From positions 46,897,155 to 46,961,154 of the forward strand of contig CM066994.1 of assembly GCA_033977485.1 (NCBI GenBank): a stretch of DNA of 64,000 bases, written 5' to 3'. The translations under genes were made by a program, and so were the position numbers. This document shows, piece after piece, positions 1 to 10,718 of the stretch. The notes under the pieces are model-generated. The model made no database searches and was not told the DNA's origin. It worked only from the letters and a program-made list of their open reading frames with translations. The stretch comes from Hydrangea macrophylla (lineage: Eukaryota; Streptophyta; Magnoliopsida; Cornales; Hydrangeaceae). The number at the start of each line of letters is the position of its first letter. The first letter of the stretch is position 1.

Positions 1-1493
1 CATTGGAAATCGAAGAGTTGATTCCCCTTGTCCGCAAATGTGATCTTTTTCTTTGCACAATCCAACTTCGCATGATTCTTCTCGAGCCAATCCATTCCCA
101 GGATTATATCGAACTCCTTCATCGACAGAACCACCAATCTCGCCAAAAGTTCGCGGTCTCCAAACCGAAGAGGACAATCCTTACACACATGTAATAACTT
201 GACTGTGGTCCCTAAGGGTGAGACAGCACTCAAAGCTTCCTCTAAACGATGCAGTATGATACCCAACTTCTGAACGATCTTAACAGATATAAAAGAATGT
301 GTAGCACCCGTGTCGAATAAAACTTTAACATGAGAGTTAAACAAAGTTAGAGTACCTTCCACTGCTCGTTGCTCGGGCGGTCCCTCCTCATTGGTACCTT
401 CTTCATACCCTGTCTCCTCATAGCCAGCAGCCTCGGGAATGACAGCATTCAGACGGGCTTGTCCTTGTTGACCATAGTTACCTTTCCTAGGAGCCTTGCA
501 TTCTGGACTTATGTGACCTGGCATGCCACAATTATAGCACACAACTCCTGAACGATCCGTACGCCTAGGTGCTCTGCAATCTTTAGCTCGATGACCGGGA
601 ACTCCACAATTGAAGCAGTTGTTGTTTTTGGCCCCTTCTATTGCTAGAGGCTGATACTGCTGAACTGCTTGTGTCTGTTGAGGTTTCTTCCCTCCATCCC
701 AGGTCCTTTTCTGTCCTTGAGGGTACCCTGGTTTCTGTCCGGGATAACCCTTCTGCGGAGGTCGATTTCCAAGCGGCTTCGAATTCTGACACCCATCATT
801 CTCTAACCCCGTAGCCAATCTCACCAGAGCTTCAAATGACTGGCCCAGATGCCCCATAGTCAAATGTCTGAGAGACAGGTTGAGACCTCGGTGATACTTC
901 TTGATTTTCCTCTGGGGTGTGTCCACCATATGTGGAGCAAAGCGAGACAGACGCTCAAATCGAGTAGTGTACTCTCGGACAGTCAGATTCCCTTGAGTCA
1001 ACTCCATAAACTCTTTCTCCCTCTTGTCCTTCTCTTCTTCGGGGAAATACTTCTCGAGAAACCTTTCCTTGAACACCACCCACGGCATTCTCCTTGCAGC
1101 TTCTTCCCCTATGGTCGCCTTTTCTGCATCCCACCAATCAGCCGCTGCATAAGACAACTGAAAGATAGCCAGACGCTTCTTTTCCAGATCAGTGCACTCT
1201 ATGGTCTCAAAGATACACTCCATCTGACGTAGCCACTGTTCCGCTTGCCAGGGTTCATCAGTTCCAGCAAAATACTCAGGTCGTAGAGCGCGAAACTCCT
1301 TGAGAAGCTTGTCTCCAGTCTGGTGGGCTTGCCTCCCATTCCCATTGTAATCCCCATTCTGATTATTGTTTCTTGCGTTCTGATCACTAACCCTCTCCAA
1401 CCTCCTTACAAAAGCTTCGAACATCCCGGTTGGATCTATTACTGGCGGTGCATCTTCAATAGCGGGACGATTCCTGAGATTTCTTCTAGCCAT
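1..1493 (-). CDS. Chromovirus-like Ty3/gypsy gag-protease (element A), 5' part of gag-pol, runs off the left edge
   Basis: Starting at the ATG at 1493 (MARRNLRNRP), the minus-strand frame is open for about 497 codons to the window edge; I checked it triplet by triplet and found no stop. Order: a gag region with the retrotransposon capsid pattern (WLRQMECIFETIEC near residue 88, then YAAADWWDAEK); two CCHC zinc knuckles (C293-C296-H301-C306 and C319-C322-H327-C332) that would bind RNA; an aspartic protease active site DTGATHSF (D394); then ILGMDWLEKNHAKLDC leading towards reverse transcriptase. Gag forms the particle and protease cleaves the polyprotein. Double knuckles and DTGATHSF are usual in Del/Tekay-type chromoviruses; the exact clade needs the integrase and chromodomain, which lie outside. 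The primer site and LTR to the right fix the orientation. Confidence 0.9.
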   Translation of the reverse strand, partial: MARRNLRNRPAIEDAPPVIDPTGMFEAFVRRLERVSDQNARNNNQNGDYNGNGRQAHQTGDKLLKEFRALRPEYFAGTDEPWQAEQWLRQMECIFETIECTDLEKKRLAIFQLSYAAADWWDAEKATIGEEAARRMPWVVFKERFLEKYFPEEEKDKREKEFMELTQGNLTVREYTTRFERLSRFAPHMVDTPQRKIKKYHRGLNLSLRHLTMGHLGQSFEALVRLATGLENDGCQNSKPLGNRPPQKGYPGQKPGYPQGQKRTWDGGKKPQQTQAVQQYQPLAIEGAKNNNCFNCGVPGHRAKDCRAPRRTDRSGVVCYNCGMPGHISPECKAPRKGNYGQQGQARLNAVIPEAAGYEETGYEEGTNEEGPPEQRAVEGTLTLFNSHVKVLFDTGATHSFISVKIVQKLGIILHRLEEALSAVSPLGTTVKLLHVCKDCPLRFGDRELLARLVVLSMKEFDIILGMDWLEKNHAKLDCAKKKITFADKGNQLFDFQ

Positions 1494-1673
1494 CTGATCG
1501 AGAGAACGGTACCTATCCATCAATCAACAGAATTCGGTCAACCTCTCGAGAAGAAAGAAAATTCTAAACGATAGAAAACGACTAGACACGGAATAAAGTC
1601 GAACTATCTTATCTCAATTCTATCTTAACGGGAGATCCTATGTGTTTTGGACAATTGGTCGAGCCATAACCTA

Positions 1674-1686
1674 GGCTCTGATACCA
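1674..1686 (-). other. Primer binding site of element A (initiator Met tRNA type)
   Basis: On the minus strand this reads TGGTATCAGAGCC, the standard plant retrotransposon site complementary to the 3' end of initiator methionine tRNA. It lies seven bases from the LTR edge at 1694 and about 180 bases before the gag ATG, as expected for first-strand DNA priming. Confidence 0.85.
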
Positions 1687-2304
1687 AAAAGCCTGTCACG
1701 CCCCGACGTAGCATAATTCAGGAAAGCATTTAATTTCCTTTATGGACTCGTAGGTCGTGACAAGTGAGTATGACCAATTGTCCCTGCAACAAATAACTTA
1801 ACAACATTTCTAAAGCAAAGGATACTAACAGAACATAAGCTCCGAAATAAAAAAAACTTACTAAACTATTACAGCAGTCATAGTCTTAGGCACAAAACGC
1901 CTTATTCAAAAGTCTAAACTAGTTTATTACAAAACCCAAATTAAAAGACTTAGGAAATATAAAGCAGCCTCCTGGAAAGTCTCCTGACTCTAAGTAGCAT
2001 AGTCAAAATACCCTGGCTTCTCCTGACCCTGAAAATCTGGACATACAGTCCAGGACGCATCAACGCCGTCAGCTTATGAAAGCTGGTGAGCAAAATAAAC
2101 AAGTGCTCGCAATGTATATATAAGCATATAAACAACGGTGCAATTTAACTTTTAAAAGCAATAACTTCAAGGTTCCAATTCCAACATAAGCTACGGGGGA
2201 ATAAAGAAAGCAATAAATATGTGACCATGCGTGAATAATGTAACACCTCATCTTTCTGACTCTTTTCTCTCAACAAAACTCAACACAACCAAACCATTAT
2301 CTTA

Positions 2305-2600
2305 GATACCAGGAATACTATCCGATCGATATCCAAAAGAGCACACCAAACCATCGCTTCAGATACCAGGAATAATATCCGATCAATATCCGAAACAAGC
2401 GCCTTAGATACCAGGAATAATATCCGATCGATATCTAAGCCGTACACAACACTACCACCATCGCTTCGGATATCAGGAATACTATCCGATCAATATCCGA
2501 AACGCGCGCCTTAGATACCAGGAATACTATCCGATCGATATCTAAGTCGTACACAACACTGTCGCCTCCAATACCAGGAATAATATCCGATCGATATTGA
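2305..2600. repeat. Tandem ATACCAGGAATA / CCGATCGATAT repeats in the element A LTR
   Basis: Six copies of ATACCAGGAATA(C/A)TATCCGATC(G/A)ATAT begin near 2305, 2362, 2407, 2469, 2513 and 2569. Spacing alternates (57, 45, 62, 44, 56), so the array looks like a roughly 106-base unit made of two variants. Each core holds a GATCGATATC-like palindromic stretch. Confidence 0.85.
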
Positions 2601-3198
2601 GGTCGCACAACTAGAACGCCACTCTTTACTCTTTTCACACAACCTCAACCCTAATATGTATGTCAATGTTTCATAAATAACACCATTAATAAATCACATG
2701 AATGTCATCAAACTTTAAACATAAAGGAATTCACAGAATTAAAGAAATAATACGCGTACGGGGATTGAAAATTCGTAATTCATTGCCTTAATCATTTTAA
2801 ACATAACTAATAGCATTAAAAAAAAAACTGCTACTGAAATCCTCGTTTTCTGTCCAAACGGTGCAGAATCTGAGAAAATTGCATTAGACGAAAAGTGTGC
2901 AGAATCGAGTTTTACTTGGGACAACGCGGGCAGAACCTTAAATTTCATTCGTTTTCCTAACAAAAGTCTGAAAACAAAATTCTGCTACTGTTAAAATTAA
3001 AAGAGAAAATATTAGATTGAATTTCTAATATACTTTGAAGTAATGCCATTAAAAATGAGTTATAATTTGTATACATGAATTACATATCAACAGAAAGCTC
3101 TTTGAGTCTAGTTTCCAACGCTTCAAACCGTACGCGTTTTCGAGTTTCCTAGAGGAAGATATGGTCGTTTTAGTAAAAGCCGTCAATGCTGAAAAATG

Positions 3199-3310
3199 TC
3201 AATCGATTGACAAAAGTGTCAATCGATTGAATGACATGTCAATCGATTGGAACACATGTCAATCGATTGAATAACATGTCAATCGATTGGATATGTTTCC
3301 AATCGATTGG
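3199..3310. repeat. Seven AATCGATT palindromes at exact 20-base spacing
   Basis: TGTCAATCGATTG(A/G) is repeated with AATCGATT starting at 3201, 3221, 3241, 3261, 3281 and 3301 (the seventh copy is the variant ending in TGG at 3301; the first five share the TGTC lead). The exact 20-base period, close to two helical turns, and the palindromic core suggest a protein-binding array inside the LTR; this role is inference. Confidence 0.9.
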
Positions 3311-4523
3311 TATCAGCAGTTTCTCCCCTGTTACGAATTTGAAGCCTGTTTTTGACCCATTTCTCAATTCTGTTCCAACCAAGACATGTAATATATGGAT
3401 TTCTTCGTTTTTCCGCGCAGATTAAGAATACGCGATCGGTTTTAACTAATTTCAATCGTAGCTCTCGGATTTCACGTAAAACCGAGAGGTGACAAAACTT
3501 TGAATCAATGGTACGTCGCGATACGGATGAATTAAGCCGTAGTATTCGAAACACAGCTTATTGGGACTAAGATCTTTCATTCCCAATTCACAGAATTGAT
3601 TTTGGTTAACTTTTGTAAAACTCCAATTTTTAAGCTTTAATGGTGTATCTATATATATACACATATACACACATATATACACTGAAATATACATATATAA
3701 ACTTTGGGAGTGAGTTTATAATACTCACAGAGACGATTATACAGAAATTTAAAGGCCGAGAACTTCCGCCGTAATAATCCGTCGTTGAGAATTTCCTCCT
3801 CCGTTCTTGATTTTGGTATCCCAATATGTGTATATATATATGTGTATACTGTATGTGTGTTATGTGTGTTATCTGTGTGTGTGTGTTATCTGCCGAGAGA
3901 GAGAGAAAGAGCTGCAGAGAGATAAATGAGAGATAGAGAGGTGGTCCAAAAGGGGGGAATTAGTGGGTGTATATATCATATGCAAAGTGCTTAGCACTAT
4001 GCATATAAAACACACATGACACTTCACACACACTCACAAAGCACTTCCAGCACCAATTTACGCACACACTGCACTAATGTGTACACAAGATACCCTTGTG
4101 TGTGTTGAGCTCACGCAATGATACACACACACAGGTAAAATTATACTGCCCATTCCCAAAACTGGTATTTTACGGTTGAAATAAAAATACAGAAAATTAT
4201 ATTAATGTAGGAATTCAATTCCCGGTTATACAAAAATATAAATATCGATTTTGAAACCATAGAAAATGTTTTAAAAATTACGGTTTGACCCCAGATAATT
4301 ATTACAAAGAGAAATTAAATTAAAATACTCATGGAAATAAAATGCAATATTTATTTATTAATGATAATAAAATACAGGGCGTTACAAAACACTACCTAAC
4401 CCATTTATTAATCTTGTTAAATGGGTTGACCCATTTATGACCTAAATTCGTATAAGATAAACCCAAACTGATTTCCTTCGTGTCATGCCAAAAATTGCCA
4501 CCCCTAGCCATAGGTCTCTATAA

Positions 4524-4694
4524 CAGCAATGCTAGAGTTACAAAAGAGTCACAAAGAGATGTTCACAAAAGGATGTGGCATCCCATGTGGCACCTATGTG
4601 GCAGTAGGACCCACCACACTTAGCTCTGCCATATGGTGCCACATGGGATGCCACATCCTTTTGTGAACATTTCCTTGTGACTCTAGCATTACTC
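4524..4694. mobile_element. MITE, copy 1 (171 bases, Mutator-like)
   Basis: A near-perfect foldback: AGCAATGCTAGAGTTACAAA at the left is matched inverted by GACTCTAGCATTACTC at the right, and the arms continue through ACAAAAGGATGTGGCATCCC on one side and its complement on the other. It is flanked by CTCTATAA on both sides (4516-4523 and 4695-4702). Sister copy at 5698-5858. Confidence 0.85.
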
Positions 4695-5059
4695 CTCTAT
4701 AATCCCCACTTTATAATTTTTGGACCAAGATAGCCCTCAAATGCTTTTTAAGTGTTTCTTCCCTTATTTAAGCGAACTACTAATCAGCACAGTTCCAAAA
4801 CATTTTTTTTTTTTTTTTGTAAAAAAAATTGTTTAAAATGCTATAACTTTAAAAAAAATAAATCAATTTCGATAATTTTTATATATCCGTAATCTACAAA
4901 ACAATGCCTACAAAACAAGATGCATACTGATAATTAATTCTTAAAAAATCAAAATCAAAATTTGCAATTCCAAACCGATATTGAAATTTTGTTTTTGTTT
5001 TTGTTTTTTGTTGTTGTCGTTGTAAGATAGCAGCCCCCATATATATATACATGTATGTC

Positions 5060-5158
5060 CGTCGGATCGTATTTTTATTAAGGGCAGTTTTGTCATTTTA
5101 TAGTTTTTAAACACGATCCGACGACTAAAACAGAGACCCTCTCTTTAATAAAGAGAGG
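5060..5158. repeat. Short inverted repeat and adjacent 21-base palindrome
   Basis: CGTCGGATCGT (5060-5070) recurs inverted at 5113-5123 with 11 perfect paired bases, and 5138-5158 is the palindrome CCTCTCTTTAATAAAGAGAGG shortened by eye to its two 9-base arms. It may be a MITE remnant, but no target duplication was found. Confidence 0.5.
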
Positions 5159-5358
5159 ATGCCCTCTCTGGAGATTTTTCGTACATATATATATATTACA
5201 TCACGTATATAGTTTTCGTGCATTGCTCTGACTTTGGACTAGTTAAAATGAGGGATACCTTAATTAGCTAATCCGTGACAGAGATTAATGGAATGAAGCT
5301 GGCAAATTTTCCATAGCCTTCCTTTCATTTGACCATTCAGCCAGCCCAATACATCTAT

Positions 5359-5359
<1 letters not shown>

Positions 5360-5435
<76 letters not shown>
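5360..5435. repeat. Compound microsatellite (CA)n(CT)n(TA)n
   Basis: Uninterrupted runs of CA, then CT, then TA dinucleotides. No function visible. Confidence 0.97.
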
Positions 5436-5697
5436 GGGAATGAAAAACTTATAACACGGTGTTCTTTTAGTGACGAAGAAAATGCTTTAGCGACGGAATT
5501 TTTTTGTCGCTACAAGTTTTTACCTTTAGTGACCTAAAACCTCTTATGTGACTAGAATTTGTTTCATGAAGAAACATTCCTTTTCCAACCTTTTCCCCCT
5601 AAATTATGTCCTAGTTAATCCTCTCATGTTTCTATACATAAAACTTGTATGAACACACATTTTATTACCATAAAGGATAAATTTATATTTTAACTAT

Positions 5698-5858
5698 GAG
5701 TAATGCTAGAGTTACAAAAGAGTTACAAAGAGATGCTTACAAAAGGATGTAACATCCTCCGTGGCACCCATATGACAGAGTTAAGTGTGGTAGGGCCTAC
5801 TGCCACATGGGATGACACATCCTTTTGTAAGCATCTCTTTGTGACTCTAGTATTACTC
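5698..5858. mobile_element. MITE, copy 2 (161 bases, Mutator-like, 9-base TSD)
   Basis: Starts GAGTAATGCTAGAGTTAC and ends with the inverted form CTCTAGTATTACTC; arms also match inside (GATGCTTACAAAAGGATG against CATCCTTTTGTAAGCATC). It is flanked by an exact 9-base duplication TTTAACTAT (5689-5697 and 5859-5867), which is the Mutator-superfamily length. Same family as 4524-4694. Confidence 0.9.
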
Positions 5859-6108
5859 TTTAACTATAAACTAGATTATTTAATTTTTTAAATAGCAATC
5901 ATGTATTAAGATCATACATTAAATGAGATTTAATGACTTAGAAAACTTTATGAGCAGCCATAGTGGTTTAAATTTTATAACGCAGTTAAGAGGTTTTTGT
6001 CCCAAAATGTTATAATATGAAAATCACTTTGGTTTTCCATATCGACTAGTGGGTAGATCTAGTACAACTAATAGACTAACTACATATCACTACAACAGAT
6101 TTGACTTT

Positions 6109-6471
6109 TTGTGGCGCGCAAAGTGCGTCACAAATAATCAAAACGCGTCACAATTGGGGTCACAAAATCCCTAGTCGCAAATAATTTTTTGGTGACGCAG
6201 TCAACGCGTCACAAATAATAAAATACGGCGTCACAAATAAACTGCCATGAATGCCAAATACACGTGCCACAAATAGTGATTATTTGTGACTCATAGTTGG
6301 CGTCACAAATAATAATTTCCATTTTAAGAATATTATCTGTGACACATATATATGCGTCACAAATAATAATTTCCATTTTAAAAATACTATTTGTGACGCA
6401 TGTATATGCGTCACAAATACACTATCAGAATTTTGAATAGTATTTGTGACGCATTATAATGCGTCACAAAT
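6109..6471. repeat. Left subterminal repeat region of the CACTA element
   Basis: TTTGTGACGCA and its inverse TGCGTCACAAA occur many times, often as facing pairs around a short AT loop (for example near 6335-6365, 6390-6420 and 6440-6470), forming hairpin-capable units. In known CACTA elements such motifs bind the TNPA-type transposase; here that is inference from position and pattern. Confidence 0.85.
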
Positions 6472-6902
6472 GCTATAGAAAAATTATATGTATTTTTTTT
6501 TACTTTTTCCTAATTAGGTAATTTTTACATGTTATTATACATGCGCTACATACCTGCGATAATTTTAATATTTCAAAAACACAACTACAAAACGCATGCA
6601 CAAGAAATAAACATCCAAAATGCTAATTCATATAAATAAAAATTTAAAGATCAAGTCCAACAACCAAAATATTAATTCATACAAATAAAAACTTAAGTGT
6701 TTTCCAATACAACACTAAAATTCAAAGCATCCAACATTTGGGATCACAAAACACATCCAACATCTTCCACCATCAAATGTAACTCCAATCCTGAAAAGTG
6801 AAAAAAAAAAAAATTTACATTTTAGCCAATCCAAGAAAAATATAAAATGAAAAACTCAAAAAGCATATTTATTTTGAAGTCTAACTAGGCAAATGAAAAA
6901 CT

Positions 6903-8790
6903 ATAACTTGTTATGCGTTATTTGATAATCGGAAGTCCGTTTTACATTCTGTTTGTTCCGACAACTTTAATTAGGCGTGTTTGTGTTGCTAGTTAAGTTT
7001 CACGTCTATCGGATCGGCGGTTTAAGGTTTTACCCCCCAAACCCCAAGAACTAAGCTTTTTCAAGCCTATGTATGTCAAAACTTGTTTTTCACGCGTTAT
7101 TTGATAACCGGAAGTCCGTTTTGCATTCCGTTTGTTCCGACAACTTTCTTTAGGCGTGTTTATATTGCTAGTTAAGTTTCACGTCTATCGGATCGGCGGT
7201 TTAAGGTTTCACACCCCAAACCCCAAGAACTAAGCTTTTTCAAGCCTAAGCATGTCAAAACTAGTCTTTTATGTGTTATTTGATAATAGGAAATCCGTTT
7301 TGCATTCCGTTTGTTCCCACAACTTTCATTTGTCGTGTTTGAGGTGAGTTAAGTTTCACGTCTATCGGATCGGTGGTTTACGGTTTCAACCCCCCAAACC
7401 CCAAGAACTAAGTTTTTTCAAGCCTAAGTATGTCAAAACTTGTTTTTCACGTGTTATTTGATAACTGAAAGTCCATTTTGCATTCCGTTTGTTCCGACAA
7501 CTTTCTTTAGGCGTGTTTGTATTCCTAGTTAAGTTTCACGTCTATCGGATCGGCGGTTTAAGGTTTCACACCCCAAACCCCTAGAACTAAGCTTTTTCAA
7601 GCCTAAGTATGTCAAAACTAGTCTTTTACGTGTTATTTGATAATAGGCAATCCGTTTTGCATTCCGTTTGTTCCCACAACTTTCATTTGTCGTGTTTGAG
7701 GTGCGAGTTAAGTTTCACGTCCGTCGGATCGGTGGTTAACTGTTTCAACCCCCCAAACCCCAAGAGCTAAGTTTTTTCAAGCCTAAGTATGTCAAAACTT
7801 GTTTTTTACGCGTTATTTGATAACCGGAAGTCCATTTTGCATTCCGTTTGTTCCCACAACTTTATTTTGTCGTGTTTGAGATGCGAGTTAAGTTTCACGT
7901 TCATCGGATCGGCGGTTTACGGTTTCACCCCCCCAAAACCAAGAATTTTTAAGCCTAAGTATGTCAAAACTAGTTTTTTATGCGTTATTTGATAACCGGA
8001 AGTCCATTTTGCATTCCGTTTATTTCAACAACATTCTTTAAGCACGTTTTTGGTGTTTGTTAAGTTTCACATCCATCGGATCGGCGGTTTACGATTTGAC
8101 CCCCTCAAACCCCAAGAACTAAGTTTTTTCAAGCCTAAGTATGTCAAAACTTGTTTTTTACGCGTTATTTGATAATCGAAAGTCCGTTTTGCATTTTGTT
8201 TGTTCCCACAACTTTTTTTAGGCTTGTTTGAGGTGCTAATTAAGTTTCACGTCCATTGGATCGGTGGTTTACGGTTTCAACCCCCCAAACCCCAAGAACT
8301 AAGTTTTTTCAAGCCTAAGTATGTCAAAACTTGTTTTTTTATGCGTTATTTGATAACCGGAAGTCCGTTTTGCATTCCGTTTATTCCTACAACTTGCTTT
8401 TGTCGTGGTTGAGGTACGAGTTAAGTTTCACGTCCATCGGATCGGCGGTTTACGGTTTCACCCCCCCAAACCCCAAAAATATAGCATTTTCAAGTCTAAG
8501 GAAGTAAAAACAAGTTATTTGATAACCAAGAGTCCGTTTTGCATTCCGTTTGTTCCAGCAACTTTCTTTAGTTGTGATTGAGATGCGAGTTAGGTTTCAT
8601 GTCCTTTGGATCAACAGTTTACCGTTTCACCTCCCCAAACCCAAAAACATAGCATTTTCAAGCCTAATGAAGTAAAAACAAGTTATTTGATAACCGAGAG
8701 TCCATTTTGCATTCCGTTTGTTCTAGCAACTTTCTTTAGTCGTGTTTGAGGTGCGAATTAGGTTTCATTTCCTTCGGATCGACGGTTTCA
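6903..8790. repeat. About ten tandem copies of a 178-base unit inside the CACTA left arm
   Basis: The marker CAAGCCTAAGTATGTCAAAA recurs near 7062, 7241, 7419, 7598, 7778, 7950, 8130, 8310, 8491 and 8659, so the period is about 180 bases with some shorter units. Each unit contains GTTATTTGATAACCGG, TTGCATTCCGTTTGTTCC, a TCGGATCGGCGGTTTA block and CCCCCCAAACCCCAAG. Divergence increases to the right. Open stretches inside are by-products of the repeat, not genes. Confidence 0.93.
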
Positions 8791-10680
8791 TTTCTTTAGT
8801 CCTATTACACTTACATTACAACCTTTCTTTTTTGTTCTTTCTTAAATTTTTTCTACAGTTACCTAAAAAATCCTAGTAGTTTGAAATAAAATTACTAGCC
8901 CATTATCACAAATGCTTAAAATCTTTAATGGAGTCAAACAACTATTATAAATAAATACAAGTTTAGATAGAGTGAGATTGGCTGTACCCAAAACGAGTAA
9001 TTTTCCCCCTTAAGATGCTGATGAAACAAGCACAATGAAGTATCAAAGTCTGTCATTGAAGTATTGTATTAGATTCCTTCTGAATAGGTGAGATCAATAG
9101 GAGAAACCAAGTGGTAGTAACAGCACAAGCAAACTCACTACAAGTATTGTGAGTAAAGATCCAATTAATGCCATCACCAGACCTGTAAGAAGATAGAGAT
9201 ATGGTGATTTTATGATCTAACCCTTCCGACGGAAATAGATAAATTAACAAAGAAAAATAAAATGCTTCCTAATCAATAGAACTATTAGGCTCTGTTTGGT
9301 TCGTGGATTTTGTGAAGGGAAAGAAAATAAGAATGAAAATAGAGCAAAAAAGACTTGAAAGAATTAATAAATTGCTTCATCATGCATTCCTGCAAGTTTG
9401 GCACTAGGAGTTAAGGAAATTGTGCTATTGAAAGAGCAGCCACCACAGAACGTAATATGGTATGGCAAAGTGCATGTTGCATTAAATTGTGGACCAATAT
9501 AATACAATAAAAAAAATGGCTTTTCATTAAGGATGGAGCCAATGCCTTCTAGCCACGTCCAAATTGACATGTACTTGCAACTAGACATGATAGTAATGAA
9601 GAAAACTTCCACTGCATGTGAAATATCAAGTCATGGTGAACTTTTTGGCTAAAAAAAAAAACACTTTAACTTGTCATAACTTCTTCATCCAATGTTCGTT
9701 TGGGGTGATTCAAAAAGTTACAGGCTCGTGTCGACGAGTATTTTTATTTTGAAATGATTTGGGACAACTTTCTATGACCAAAGATAGTGAGTAAAAAACT
9801 CACTAATCTCACATTTTTAAATGAAACTGGCAAATAATGTGAGTTTAGACTTTTGAAGTTCATTTGCATTTTTTGTTTTCAAATCTCATGCACCATGCAC
9901 ACATGCAAGAGAGAAAAATATGAGGTTGTGGTGCAACCACGCTCTACAAGTGATCATAAAAAAATAATAATAATAAATAAATAAAATAAAAAAATCATTT
10001 GACATGTAGCAACTAAGGCTATATAGTGCATTATAATTTTGAGTGGGGGCCCAAAGTGGTTGTTTGAGTGGCTTGTGCTCAAGACTGGCCCTAAAAGATT
10101 GTAACCACTATAACCAAAAAATTGTACACCATAACTAACATGATATAAAAAAAAAAGTGGGAGTGTAATAACATTATATATATATATATATATATGTAAT
10201 CAATGATAGGTTATGCCGACTATGGTGGGTGGAACCCGGGAAAGTTGTAGCGACGATGGGGTCATCGATGGTGGTGTGTCGATTGGGTTTGTGATGGGTG
10301 CGTCGATGGGCTTGTTTTTTTTTCTTCTTTTCATTGGTGATGACATGATGTAATCTAATGGTCAAAAGAGGAGTCAAGATGAGAAGTCAAAAAAAAAAAT
10401 TCTCACGAATTGGCTTGTCACCAGCATACGAGTTTGAGTTGGAACATGGGAAGTTTTTTGGTGTGACAAGCATATGGTGCATATGTTTGACTTTTTGATC
10501 AAAAGAAAGTTTGACTTGTTTGATTTTGTCTTGCAAGAAGGGTAGTTTTGAAAAGTAAGTAAAAATTATATACCAATTTTATAAAATATGGACAATAATT
10601 TTGGGACATTCCAAAATAGAATAGTAAACTCTAAAAATGAAACGATGAGAGTAAATATAGGGTATTGCGGTGATACCAAG

Positions 10681-10718
<38 letters not shown>

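Larger units (their letters stand above)
1694..4386 (-). mobile_element. 5' LTR of chromovirus-like element A
   Basis: On the minus strand the LTR starts TGTAACGCCC (at 4386) and ends GGGGCGTGACA (at 1694), giving TG...CA ends, about 2.69 kb, directly before the primer site. It holds two internal tandem arrays (2305-2600 and 3199-3310), TA/CA-rich low-complexity DNA (3640-3900 and 4020-4135) and no convincing gene. The matching 3' LTR is outside the window, so the target duplication cannot be tested; the outer flank here is AAACA. It resembles the chromovirus solo LTR at 40010-55544 in its ends and in a shared GCGTGAAT(A/T)ATG stretch. Confidence 0.78.
4387..6087. other. Spacer between element A and the CACTA transposon
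   Basis: A+T-rich DNA with no credible coding region. It holds two MITEs (4524-4694, 5698-5858), a short inverted repeat (5060-5123), a compound microsatellite (5360-5435), homopolymer tracts near 4803-4820, and a stretch at 5465-5550 with repeated TTAG(T/C)GACG motifs in both orientations that looks like a fragment of another DNA transposon end. If a host promoter exists here I cannot see it. Confidence 0.6.

Noticed and set aside
3199..3310. CRISPR-like regular repeats
   Set aside because: 20-base period with no unique spacers of CRISPR length, in a plant LTR.
9053..9612. Minus-strand open stretches that might be a captured gene fragment in the CACTA arm
   Set aside because: I recognise no family, the two stretches do not join by good splice sites, and codon pattern is weak. 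A protein search would decide.
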